A stretch of 39,787 nt of DNA, from the NCBI GenBank assembly GCA_030432565.1, contig JAUIGV010000043.1:1-39787 (forward strand), written 5' to 3'. A program made the position numbers and the translations under genes. Below, one piece after another: positions 27,658 through 35,246 of this stretch. How positions within the stretch are numbered: the first letter of the stretch is position 1; each line of letters begins with the position of its first letter. Source of the stretch: Verrucomicrobiia bacterium (GTDB taxonomy: Bacteria; Verrucomicrobiota; Verrucomicrobiia; Verrucomicrobiales; Akkermansiaceae). The notes below the pieces were generated by a model. The model was given only the letters and a program-made list of their open reading frames with translations, made no database searches and was not told the origin of the DNA.

Positions 27658-28251
27658 ATTAGCGACGCCATCTTCACTGCCATCGATTTTGAGTCCGCTG
27701 GCACCGCCAAAGGAAAAACCGATTCCCCTGTCCAAATCGGACTCGCAACCTGGTCCGCGGAACAAGACATCCACGACCCGTTCGTCTCCTTCCTGCATTG
27801 CGATCAGGACATCACCTGGGCCGCCCGGAAAGTTCACGGCATCACCACCGAGGATCTCCGCGACGCCCCTTCCCTCCTCTCGCTGTGGCCCGTCCTGAAG
27901 AAGCAACTGGGTCGCGGCCCCATCGTCGCCCATGGACACGGAACCGAGAAACGATTCCTTCGCACCTTTCCCGGCCACTCCTTTGGACCCTGGGTCGACA
28001 CCCTCCAACTCGCACGCGCTGCCTGGCCGGATGAAAAATCCCACTCTCTTGGTGACCTCTGCACTTCGCTGGGGTTGAACGATTTCGGTGAGCACGCACC
28101 TTCGAAAACCTGGCACGATGCCCTTTACGATTCGCTTGCCTCGCTCGCCCTTCTCAAGCACCTTGTTTCGCAACACAATCTTGGCGACTTGCCCGTCGAA
28201 GTTTTGCTCAAGCCGGACACCTCCGTCTGGCACCGATCCCGTCATCAATGA
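27658..28251 (+). CDS. DEDDh-type 3'-5' exonuclease with non-canonical start codon
   Basis: A DnaQ-like exonuclease of about 197 residues. Motif I is AIDFES (Asp10, Glu12), motif II is VAHGHGTEKRFL at residues 90-101, and motif III is the H-x4-D of WHDALYD (His153, Asp158). The KVHGITTEDLRDAPS segment near residue 58 is typical. Motif II has Glu97 where Asp is usual. The frame is open only after a TAG at 27640-27642, and no ATG, GTG or TTG lies before motif I. ATT at 27658 (giving MSDAIFTAIDFES) or ATC at 27652 are the candidate starts, so the boundary is tentative; a damaged start is the alternative. Its stop overlaps the aroB start as ATGA. The role in repair or RNA processing cannot be told. 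Confidence 0.8.
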   Translation: MSDAIFTAIDFESAGTAKGKTDSPVQIGLATWSAEQDIHDPFVSFLHCDQDITWAARKVHGITTEDLRDAPSLLSLWPVLKKQLGRGPIVAHGHGTEKRFLRTFPGHSFGPWVDTLQLARAAWPDEKSHSLGDLCTSLGLNDFGEHAPSKTWHDALYDSLASLALLKHLVSQHNLGDLPVEVLLKPDTSVWHRSRHQ

Positions 28252-29327
28252 ATACCGTTCACGTCAATCTAGGTTCCCGGTCTTACGACATCCTCGTTGC
28301 TCCCGGTCTGCTCGCTGAAACCGGCTCGCGCATTCAGGCCGCCGGACTCAGCGGAATGGCCGCCATCATCACCGACAGCAATGTCGCCCCGCATTTTCTC
28401 GAACAAGTCAAAACCTCGCTCCTCGACCGGGGATACAATTTCTCTTCCCACATCTTCCCTGCCGGCGAGGCCTCGAAATCGCTGACGGTGGTTGAGAGCC
28501 TAAGCCGTGAACTCATCCAGGCCGGGCACAATCGCTCCTCATTCGTCGTGGCCCTTGGCGGGGGTGTTACCGGAGATCTTGCGGGCTTTGTCGCCTCCAT
28601 TTTCTATCGCGGCGTCCCCTTCGTCCAGATCCCCACCACCATCGTCTCGCAAGTCGACTCGGCGGTCGGAGGGAAAACCGGTGTCAATGCACCCGAGGGG
28701 AAAAACCTCATTGGCGCTTTTCACCAACCCCGGTTGGTCCTCATCGACCCGGAGACCCTCCTCACCCTTCCTGGTCGCGAATTCAGGGAAGGCTTCGCCG
28801 AAGTCATCAAACATGCCGCCATTCGCGATGAAGCGATGTTTGCCGACCTCGAAGCGCTCGATCCTCTGAATCAAACAGTTCCCTCCGAATTGATCGCCCG
28901 CAACGTCGCCATCAAAGCCCGCGTGGTCGAAGAAGATGAACAGGAAACCTCCGGAACGCGAGCCCTCCTTAACTTCGGCCACACCATTGGCCATGGCATC
29001 GAGGCCTCGGTCCCTTATGGCACCCTCCTTCATGGCGAAGCAATCTCGCTCGGGATCCGCGCCGCGCTGATGCTCTCGGAGAAACATGCCGGCCTCGCTC
29101 CCGAAGCCAGCCAACGCATTCTCGATCTCCTCACTCACTTCCAACTTCCACTCAAACTCAGCGATGAGATCTCGACCGATCTCGTCATGGAAAAACTTAT
29201 GCGGGACAAAAAATTCTCCGGCGGAAAACGCACCTTCGTCCTCCTCGACCGCCCGGGCAACGGCATCACCTGCAGCACCATCCCGCTTGAGGACATCGCC
29301 CCTACCATCAACTCCCTTCGCTCATGA
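28248..29327 (+). CDS. aroB: 3-dehydroquinate synthase
   Basis: Second enzyme of the shikimate pathway; converts 3-deoxy-D-arabino-heptulosonate 7-phosphate to 3-dehydroquinate using NAD and a divalent metal. The 359-residue length is standard. The NAD-binding GGGVTGDLAGFVAS lies near residue 104, followed by RGVPFVQIPTTIVSQVDSAVGGKTGVN. Metal ligands are the Glu of EGFAEVIKHA near 182, the His of NFGHTIGHGIEA near 245, and the His of LLHGEAIS near 262. The start overlaps the exonuclease stop and its stop overlaps the start of the MBL-fold gene, both as ATGA, so three genes are probably translated in series. No other aromatic-pathway gene is in the window. Confidence 0.97.
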   Translation: MNTVHVNLGSRSYDILVAPGLLAETGSRIQAAGLSGMAAIITDSNVAPHFLEQVKTSLLDRGYNFSSHIFPAGEASKSLTVVESLSRELIQAGHNRSSFVVALGGGVTGDLAGFVASIFYRGVPFVQIPTTIVSQVDSAVGGKTGVNAPEGKNLIGAFHQPRLVLIDPETLLTLPGREFREGFAEVIKHAAIRDEAMFADLEALDPLNQTVPSELIARNVAIKARVVEEDEQETSGTRALLNFGHTIGHGIEASVPYGTLLHGEAISLGIRAALMLSEKHAGLAPEASQRILDLLTHFQLPLKLSDEISTDLVMEKLMRDKKFSGGKRTFVLLDRPGNGITCSTIPLEDIAPTINSLRS

Positions 29328-29941
29328 ACCTTCTCATCCACACCGGCGGAGTCTTCCAGACCAACGGCTATATTCTTGCAAACGATGATGGCACCTGCAT
29401 CGTCATCGACGCTCCCGCTGAAATTGCCGGTTTTCTGGCTCAAAACTCCCTCACGCCCACCCACCTTCTGCTCACCCACCAACACCTTGATCACATCGAG
29501 GATGCCGCGAAATTAAGGGAAGCCGGAGCCAAGGTGGTGGCCTTTCAGGACTACGCACCGGAAATCATCATGGAAAAGCGCCTCCAGGAAATGGGCCTCC
29601 CGGTGCAAGCAATTCCCTTTGAGGTGGACGAAGTAATCGGAGCGGGCCCGACCTATAAGATCGCCGGCCACACCTTCGAAATCGCCCACGTCCCGGGGCA
29701 CTCGCCGGACTCGATTTCCTTCCACCTGCCCGCGGAATCCTTCCTCTTTGCCGGGGATGCCTTGTTTAATGGGAGCATTGGACGCACCGACCTCCCCGGA
29801 GGGAATCACGAGCAACTCCTCGACTCCATCCGCCAAAACCTCTACTGTCTGCCCGACGAAACGGCAGTTTTGCCCGGCCACGGTCCCCGGACCAGCATTG
29901 GCCGGGAGAAACAAAGCAACCCATTTTGCCCCAACACCTAA
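29324..29941 (+). CDS. MBL-fold metallohydrolase (glyoxalase II-like)
   Basis: A 205-residue metallo-beta-lactamase-fold hydrolase of the YcbL/glyoxalase II-like branch. The metal site is clear: THQHLDH at about residues 51-57 (the HxHxDH signature), the His of VPGHSPDS near 125, the Asp of FAGDALF near 144, and the His of LPGHGPRTSIGREKQSNPF near 187, the last stretch being very typical of the YcbL group. No additional domain is present. Translation is coupled to aroB by an ATGA overlap. Hydrolysis of a thioester such as S-lactoylglutathione is possible, but the substrate is not determined by the sequence. Confidence 0.9.
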   Translation: MNLLIHTGGVFQTNGYILANDDGTCIVIDAPAEIAGFLAQNSLTPTHLLLTHQHLDHIEDAAKLREAGAKVVAFQDYAPEIIMEKRLQEMGLPVQAIPFEVDEVIGAGPTYKIAGHTFEIAHVPGHSPDSISFHLPAESFLFAGDALFNGSIGRTDLPGGNHEQLLDSIRQNLYCLPDETAVLPGHGPRTSIGREKQSNPFCPNT

Positions 29942-29953
29942 ACGACCTACACC

Positions 29954-30526
29954 ATGACCCGACGCCTAATTCTATCCTTCCTCGCCTTCGCGATGGTCAC
30001 GCCAAGTGCCCTTGCGATGGGAAAACGCCCTGAAAAAAATCAACTCACCTTTCACCTCCAGGGACACGTCTCGGACGGGCCAAAAATGGTTTTCCCCATC
30101 CCCATGGGGAACAAAAAGCGCTTCTTCCGGAAAAGCCCGGTCACCTTCACCAAGGAAATCGTTTCCTTGAAACACTTCATGACCGAGGACGGCACCTACG
30201 GCGCAACCTTCTCTTTTGATAAAGCCGCGGCCGGACGAATCGCAGCCATCACCACCAGTAATCAAGACAAGTGGCTTGTCGCCATGCTCAACGGACGCCC
30301 GGTTGACGCCGTCTTCATCGACAAGCCGATTCGCGACGGAAGGCTCGTCGTTTGGCGCGGAATCAAACAGGTCGAGATCATCCGTTTTGAATACGCCATG
30401 CCCATCACCGGGGAAACCACCAAACAGTGGAAAGAGCGAATCAAAGGTCACGAAGAACAGCGCAAAGCTGCCAAAAAGGCGGCAATCGAAGCTCAAAAAG
30501 AACGGAACCGCCGCCGAAACAACTAA
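29954..30526 (+). CDS. Exported protein with SecD-P1-head-like domain and basic tail
   Basis: A 190-residue protein not assigned to a named family. Residues 1-21 are a signal peptide (SFLAFAMVTPSALA). Residues about 84-138 resemble the P1 head subdomain of SecD/SecF: ATFSFDKAAAGRIAAITTS, then KWLVAMLNGRPVDAVFIDKPI and DGRLVVWRGI, matching the pattern of a folded head with a conserved N-G-x-P-V-x-A motif. This is a fold-level resemblance only. The last 40 residues are rich in Lys, Arg, Gln and Ala and should be helical. It sits 12 bases after the MBL gene and two bases before the M23 peptidase gene, so it is likely in the same transcript. Function unknown. Confidence 0.78.
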   Translation: MTRRLILSFLAFAMVTPSALAMGKRPEKNQLTFHLQGHVSDGPKMVFPIPMGNKKRFFRKSPVTFTKEIVSLKHFMTEDGTYGATFSFDKAAAGRIAAITTSNQDKWLVAMLNGRPVDAVFIDKPIRDGRLVVWRGIKQVEIIRFEYAMPITGETTKQWKERIKGHEEQRKAAKKAAIEAQKERNRRRNN

Positions 30527-30528
30527 CG

Positions 30529-31581
30529 ATGAAATTGCTCGGGATCCTCCTGCTCCTTCCTCTGGCCCTGAAAGCCGCCGAACCGCTCAAGCTGGTTCTC
30601 CCCACTGACAACCGGGCCATTTTTGACGGCAAGCCCGAGGACTTCTACATGTATGTCCTCCGCTACTCCGGCGACAAGGCCTCCCAACACTGGACCGCCG
30701 GACAGTACGGCTTTGTTCGTACCATTATTGACACCGAAAAAGAGGGCCCGATCGCCACGAAGTTTCACGAAGGTCTCGACATCAAGCCCACGAAACGGGA
30801 TCGCAGCGGAAACCCTCTCGATGAGGTCCGCGCCATTGCGGACGGCGAAGTTGTTCACGTCAACAACAACTCCGGGGGAAGCAGCTACGGTAAATATCTC
30901 GTCATCAAACACGACTGGGACTGCGGCCCTTTTTTCAGCCTTTATGCCCACCTTTCACGGGTGGATGTCACGGTCGGAGACAAAGTGATTGGGGGCTTTC
31001 CGGTCGCCATCATGGGATACACCGGAGCCGGAATCAACCGCACCCGGGCCCACCTCCACCTGGAACTCTGCATGCTCTCAACTGAAAATTTCGCCGACTG
31101 GATCGGAGCGAAGACAGCCCACGGAATCTACGACGGACGGAATCTCATCGGCGTGGACGTTGCCTCCCTCTTTCTCGCCACCAAGGACAGCAACAACGTG
31201 ACAATGCCCGGATTCCTTGCGAGCGCCTCGCCTTACTTCAAGGTCGCAATTCCCCGAAAAGATGAGCTGGAAATCACCAAACGCTATCCCTGGCTCAAGA
31301 AGGGCGATCACAGCGCCGGGAGCCCGTCCCTCGAAATCGCCTTCACCGATTCAGGGATTCCGCTTTCCGTTGTCCCCAGCCACCGCGAGGTGACGAAAGC
31401 TACCATCACCTTCGTTCGCACCACCCGCTCAAAACACGAATATTACACCCGGGGACGTCTCACCGGAACCGGTCGCAAGGCCAGTCTCACCCGGAACGGG
31501 CGTAAATTTGTGGCACTTTTCACCAACGAATACACAAAGCCAGACCCAACCCCTACCACCGAAGAATCCGATGACTCCTGA
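30529..31581 (+). CDS. Exported M23 (LytM-type) metallopeptidase
   Basis: A 350-residue exported peptidase that probably cuts peptidoglycan cross-links or other wall peptides. The signal peptide MKLLGILLLLPLALKA marks the ATG at 30529, two bases after the preceding stop. The M23 catalytic residues are all present: His80 and Asp84 in FHEGLDI, His141 in LYAHLS, and the HLH of AHLHLEL (His175, His177). About 170 residues follow the peptidase core, with no recognised domain but strand-like content, and end in a Thr/Pro/Asp/Ser-rich tail. The last codons overlap the start of the RidA gene by 11 bases. An active enzyme is expected rather than a degenerate regulator because the zinc ligands are intact. 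Confidence 0.92.
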   Translation: MKLLGILLLLPLALKAAEPLKLVLPTDNRAIFDGKPEDFYMYVLRYSGDKASQHWTAGQYGFVRTIIDTEKEGPIATKFHEGLDIKPTKRDRSGNPLDEVRAIADGEVVHVNNNSGGSSYGKYLVIKHDWDCGPFFSLYAHLSRVDVTVGDKVIGGFPVAIMGYTGAGINRTRAHLHLELCMLSTENFADWIGAKTAHGIYDGRNLIGVDVASLFLATKDSNNVTMPGFLASASPYFKVAIPRKDELEITKRYPWLKKGDHSAGSPSLEIAFTDSGIPLSVVPSHREVTKATITFVRTTRSKHEYYTRGRLTGTGRKASLTRNGRKFVALFTNEYTKPDPTPTTEESDDS

Positions 31582-32029
31582 AGAAAAGCTGGCCTCGCTT
31601 GGCCTCGAACTCCCCGAAGTCGCCACTCCTCTTGGCTCTTATCTGAATGCCAGCCGTTCCGGAAACCTTCTCCACATTTCAGGAGGACTCCCCATCATGG
31701 GCGATGAGAAGTATCTTGGCAAAGTGCCGACCCAATGCAGTGTCGAGGACGCCAACAAGGCCGCCCGGCTAGCCGTCATTACTCGCCTCGCGGTCATCAA
31801 GTCGGAGCTTGGTTCACTCGATCAGGTGGCCCGCGTTGTTTCGGTCTCCGGCTTTGTGAATGCCGCACCCGATTTCACCGACCATCCCCAGGTGGTCAAC
31901 GGGGCCTCCGACCTTCTCGTGGAAGTCTTCGGTGAAATTGGAAAGCACTCCCGCACTGCCGTTGGCTGCTCCTCTTTGCCTCTCGGGGTTGCGGTTGAGG
32001 TGAGCCTCGTCGTTGAGGTAAAATCTTAA
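31571..32029 (+). CDS. RidA/YjgF-family enamine-imine deaminase-like protein
   Basis: A 152-residue RidA-superfamily protein. RidA enzymes hydrolyse reactive 2-aminoacrylate and related imines released by PLP enzymes. The hallmark HSRTAVGCSSLPLGVAVEV near the C-terminus contains the Arg that binds the substrate carboxylate, and SGNLLHISGGLPIMG in the N-terminal third is the usual strand pair. The product is longer than the 128-residue E. coli RidA and fits the YjgH/RidA-like subgroup. It overlaps the M23 gene by 11 bases and is five bases before mnmH. The proximity to the PLP aminotransferase at 33907 is suggestive but they are on opposite strands. Confidence 0.9.
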   Translation: MTPEEKLASLGLELPEVATPLGSYLNASRSGNLLHISGGLPIMGDEKYLGKVPTQCSVEDANKAARLAVITRLAVIKSELGSLDQVARVVSVSGFVNAAPDFTDHPQVVNGASDLLVEVFGEIGKHSRTAVGCSSLPLGVAVEVSLVVEVKS

Positions 32030-32034
32030 TCTGT

Positions 32035-33093
32035 ATGGAACTGCCCGAGCGCGTCACCCCTCCGTTTTCCCTGAACGAATTCACGGAAATTATTGACGTT
32101 CGCTCACCTGCCGAGTTCGAGATCGATCACATCCCCGGTGCCATCAATCTGCCGGTCTTGGATGATCAGGAACGTCACGAAGTTGGACTTCTTCACGCCC
32201 GGAACCCTTACCAGGCGCGGCGACTTGGAGCGACCTTGATCACGAAAAACATCCACCGTCACCTGGAGGGACCGCTCGCCGAAACCCCCAACTCGTTTGC
32301 CCCGCTCGTCTACTGCTGGCGAGGCAATCTACGATCCAGCTCAATGGCCCTGATCTTCCGGGCCATCGGCTGGAGGTCCCGCGTCCTGGAAGGAGGCTAC
32401 AAGGCCTGGCGAAAATTCCTCATTGCCGATCTTGATCCACTCATCGGTGCCGGAAAACCCGAGCTCATCATTCTCGGGGGAATGACCGGATGCGGAAAAA
32501 CCCGCCTGCTTCATGAACTGCATCGCCAGGGAGCCCAAATTCTGGACCTCGAGGGACTCGCCAACCACAAAGGATCAATCCTGGGCAATGCTCCCGACAG
32601 TCCGCAGCCAGGTCAAAAGCGCTTTGAGTCGCAGCTTTGGGAAGCATTCCAAAGGTTCGATCCCGAGAGACCTGTTTTCACCGAGGCCGAGTCCAATCGC
32701 ATTGGCCGCCTGCAATGTCCCCCGCCCTTGTGGAAACGACTGGGTGAAGGAAAAGTCGTCCTGCTTGAACTCCCCCTTCACGAACGGGGTAAATTGCTTG
32801 CGCGTGAATACGAACACTTCATTTCAAATCCCCAATCGCTCAAGGACACCCTGGACGGCTTGCGAAGACTACGCGGGCATGAGCAGGTTGACGAATGGCA
32901 CCGTCAAATTGATGCCAGTGATTGGCCGGCCTTTCTCGAGTCAATTCTCGTGAAGCACTACGATCTTTGCTATCGGCAACCCGGGTCGGAGGACTCGATT
33001 TATGCCGAACCCTCTGCCACGATTACGATTTCAAGTGCTGCCGACAGCGACTACGCAATCGCGGCAGCCGATCTGATCGCCAAGCACTCGTGA
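32035..33093 (+). CDS. mnmH: tRNA 2-selenouridine synthase MnmH (SelU/YbbB)
   Basis: Enzyme that replaces sulphur with selenium at the wobble 2-thiouridine of tRNAs for Lys, Glu and Gln, via a geranylated intermediate, using selenophosphate. The 352-residue length is typical. Residues 1-130 form a rhodanese domain with DVRSPAEFEIDHIPGAINLPVL and the active-site Cys94 in YCWRGN. Residues 140-352 are a P-loop domain with Walker A GMTGCGKT (149-156) and the family signature DLEGLANHKGSILG. The residue after CWRG is Asn, where Gly is usual. It starts five bases after the RidA stop and its stop overlaps the GTG start of the TatD gene. No selD is in the window. Confidence 0.93.
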   Translation: MELPERVTPPFSLNEFTEIIDVRSPAEFEIDHIPGAINLPVLDDQERHEVGLLHARNPYQARRLGATLITKNIHRHLEGPLAETPNSFAPLVYCWRGNLRSSSMALIFRAIGWRSRVLEGGYKAWRKFLIADLDPLIGAGKPELIILGGMTGCGKTRLLHELHRQGAQILDLEGLANHKGSILGNAPDSPQPGQKRFESQLWEAFQRFDPERPVFTEAESNRIGRLQCPPPLWKRLGEGKVVLLELPLHERGKLLAREYEHFISNPQSLKDTLDGLRRLRGHEQVDEWHRQIDASDWPAFLESILVKHYDLCYRQPGSEDSIYAEPSATITISSAADSDYAIAAADLIAKHS

Positions 33094-33848
33094 TTGACGC
33101 CCATAACCACCTTCAAGATCCGCGATTTCTCGGCAAACAAGGCGAGATCATCGAAGCCATGCAGACTGCCGGCATCACCGGCTGCGTGGTGAATGGAACC
33201 TCGGAAGCCGATTGGCCGGATGTCGCCCGGTTGGCCGGCCAATTCCCCGATTTCGTTCGCCCGGCATTCGGACTCCACCCCTGGAAAGTCAGCGATCGTT
33301 CATCCCGCTGGCTCGAGATTCTTCAAGGCTATCTCGATCAATTCCCGAACGCCTCACTCGGAGAATGTGGACTGGATCGTTGGATGGAATCCCCCAACCT
33401 TGATGAGCAACACGAGGTTTTCCGGGAGCAGATGAATCTTGCCCTTTCGCTGAACCGTCCCGCGACCATTCATTGCTTGAGAGCCTGGGGCCCCTTAATG
33501 TCCGAGCTTCGGAATTTCCCACGACTCCCCCGCCTTCTCCTCCACTCATTTGGAGGCTCACTGGAAATCGCGGGGGAAGCAGCGAGGTTGGGGGCATACT
33601 TTTCGTTTTCAGGTTACTTTCTTCAGCCCCGCAAAGCCAAAACCCGTGAAGTCTTTGCGTGCCTCCCGCTTGAAAGGGTCCTTGTTGAAACCGACGCTCC
33701 GGACATGCCCCTCCCTTGTCCGGAGTTCGAATTTAATAAAGTCAATCATCCGGCCAACCTCGCGAGAATCTCCCGCGAATTGTCGAAAATCCGCAAGACC
33801 GATCCGAAGGTCTTCACCGCGAATACCCGGGCCTTTTTGGGAGAGTAG
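33090..33848 (+). CDS. TatD-family metal-dependent hydrolase/DNase
   Basis: A 252-residue TatD-family hydrolase, a TIM-barrel metalloenzyme group with DNase and D-aminoacyl-tRNA deacylase activities in E. coli homologues. The start is the GTG at 33090, overlapping the mnmH stop as GTGA, and places the HxH ligand motif IDAHNHL at residues 2-8; the longer open frame upstream is in another reading frame of mnmH. Other family motifs are GLHPWKV, GECGLD, TIHCLRAWGPL, LLHSFGGS and ETDAPDMPLP with NHPANLARI near the end. A rho-independent terminator 11 bases after the stop faces the opposite strand. Complete and probably active. Confidence 0.93.
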   Translation: MIDAHNHLQDPRFLGKQGEIIEAMQTAGITGCVVNGTSEADWPDVARLAGQFPDFVRPAFGLHPWKVSDRSSRWLEILQGYLDQFPNASLGECGLDRWMESPNLDEQHEVFREQMNLALSLNRPATIHCLRAWGPLMSELRNFPRLPRLLLHSFGGSLEIAGEAARLGAYFSFSGYFLQPRKAKTREVFACLPLERVLVETDAPDMPLPCPEFEFNKVNHPANLARISRELSKIRKTDPKVFTANTRAFLGE

Positions 33849-33858
33849 TCTGCGCAAA

Positions 33859-33884
33859 AAAGGGTGCGGTTTCCCGCACCCTTT
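33859..33884 (-). terminator. Rho-independent terminator of the aminotransferase gene
   Basis: An 11-bp perfect inverted repeat with a four-base loop (AAAGGGTGCGG / CCGCACCCTTT, loop TTTC). Read on the minus strand it is followed directly by a run of six T, so it should end transcription of the aminotransferase gene that stops at 33907. On the plus strand there is no T run after it, so it is a weaker stop for the TatD operon. Confidence 0.85.
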
Positions 33885-33906
33885 GAAAATTGAATGAGCC
33901 GATGGC

Positions 33907-35079
33907 TTAGTGAGAGCGACAGAATTCCTCGAAACGGCTGATCCCCTCGTTGAGAACATCCAAAGTGGTGCAATAGCTGATGCGCACTCCCATATCGTGA
34001 CCGAAAGCAACACCGGGAACGGCAGCCACCTTGTAACGGGTGAGAAGCTTGTCACAAAGATTCACCGACTTGAGACCAAGATCAGTGCAGTTCACAAAGA
34101 AGTAGAACGCCCCTTTTGGCTCAACCACACTCACGTTCGGAATGGCCTTGAGGCGACCGAGCATGAACTGGCGGCGCACATCGTATTCACCACGGAGATT
34201 TTCGATAAACGGAGCTGAGGCCTCGTCGGTGAGAGCAGCAAGCGCACCGTACTGGGCGAAGGTGGTTGCGTTCGAACTGGTGTGACCCTGAATGGTTGAG
34301 AGAGCCTTCGCGATTGCCTCGGGAGCAGCGGTGTAACCAACACGCCAGCCGGTCATCGAGTGTGACTTGGAGAATCCGTTCACGGTGATGGTGAGATTAT
34401 AGGCGTCCTCGTTGACCGAAGCCACGCTGACGTGCTTCTCCTCGCCATAGACGAGGTGCTCATAAATTTCGTCGGCAAGGATGATAATATCCTCGTAGGA
34501 AGCGACCTCGACAATGCCCTCGATTTCCTCACGGCTGTAAACCGAGCCAGTGGGATTGCCCGGAGTGTTCAAGATGATCATCTTGGTCCGAGGCGACATG
34601 GCCTCCTCGAATTCGTCGGCCGTAATCTTCCATTTGTTGCTCTCCTTGGTCTCAACCATGACGGGGACACCGCCGGCCAATTTGACCATTTCGGGGTAAC
34701 TCACCCAGTATGGAGAAGGGATGATCACCTCATCACCTTCTTCGACAACCGCGAGAATGGCATTGAAGCAGGCTTGCTTGGCACCGGAAGTCACGCAAAT
34801 CTGGCTCGGTTCGTAGTCGACCTGATTCTGGGTCTTAAGCTTGCTTGAGATCGCCTCACGCAGCTCGGGAATACCAGCGGCGGGAGTGTATTTGGTTTTA
34901 CCTTCGGCAAGAGCAGTGTAAGTCGCCTGCTTGATGAAATCGGGGGTGTCGCAATCCGGCTCACCGCCGGCAAGTCCATAAACTTCTTCACCTGCGGCCC
35001 GAAGTGCTTTGGCCTGATTGGTAACGGAGAGGGTCAGCGAGGGAGTCACTGAAGTTACGCGATTTGAGAGACTTTCCAT
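33907..35079 (-). CDS. Class I/II pyridoxal-phosphate aminotransferase (aspartate aminotransferase-like)
   Basis: A 390-residue fold-type I PLP enzyme of the Ib aspartate aminotransferase subgroup, which moves amino groups between aspartate and 2-oxoglutarate and sometimes prephenate. The PLP lysine is in NGFSKSHSMTGWRVGY near residue 239; other conserved parts are GLAGGEPDCDTPDFI, TSGAKQACFNA, PSPYWVSYPEM, NTPGNPTGSVY and ILADEIYEHLVYG. The C-terminal VRISYC contains the Arg that binds the substrate carboxylate. The ATG at 35079 gives the usual length; the frame stays open to 35199 but the extra stretch has atypical composition. A strong terminator follows 23 bases after the stop. Confidence 0.94.
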   Translation of the reverse strand: MESLSNRVTSVTPSLTLSVTNQAKALRAAGEEVYGLAGGEPDCDTPDFIKQATYTALAEGKTKYTPAAGIPELREAISSKLKTQNQVDYEPSQICVTSGAKQACFNAILAVVEEGDEVIIPSPYWVSYPEMVKLAGGVPVMVETKESNKWKITADEFEEAMSPRTKMIILNTPGNPTGSVYSREEIEGIVEVASYEDIIILADEIYEHLVYGEEKHVSVASVNEDAYNLTITVNGFSKSHSMTGWRVGYTAAPEAIAKALSTIQGHTSSNATTFAQYGALAALTDEASAPFIENLRGEYDVRRQFMLGRLKAIPNVSVVEPKGAFYFFVNCTDLGLKSVNLCDKLLTRYKVAAVPGVAFGHDMGVRISYCTTLDVLNEGISRFEEFCRSH

Positions 35080-35246
35080 GATGTTATGTAGATAAGTAAT
35101 ACCCCGGAACCGGGGAAAAACATCTATGGTGGCGATCGTCGCGTTCCTCCCCGGGGAGCGGGTGATTTCTGCACCTGAGGCGCCGTCCATGCAAGGCAAA
35201 TGAGTATTGTCCGTGGATTTTTTTCCCCACGCCCGGACTCAGCCCA

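Noticed and set aside
27574-28248. Minus-strand open frame of 224 codons over the exonuclease region
   Set aside because: The plus-strand frame carries all three DEDDh motifs and joins aroB, so the minus frame is a shadow.
35102-35115. Small palindrome CCCCGGAACCGGGG upstream of the aminotransferase gene
   Set aside because: Short stem with a tiny loop and no T run in a useful direction; neither a terminator nor a convincing regulator site.
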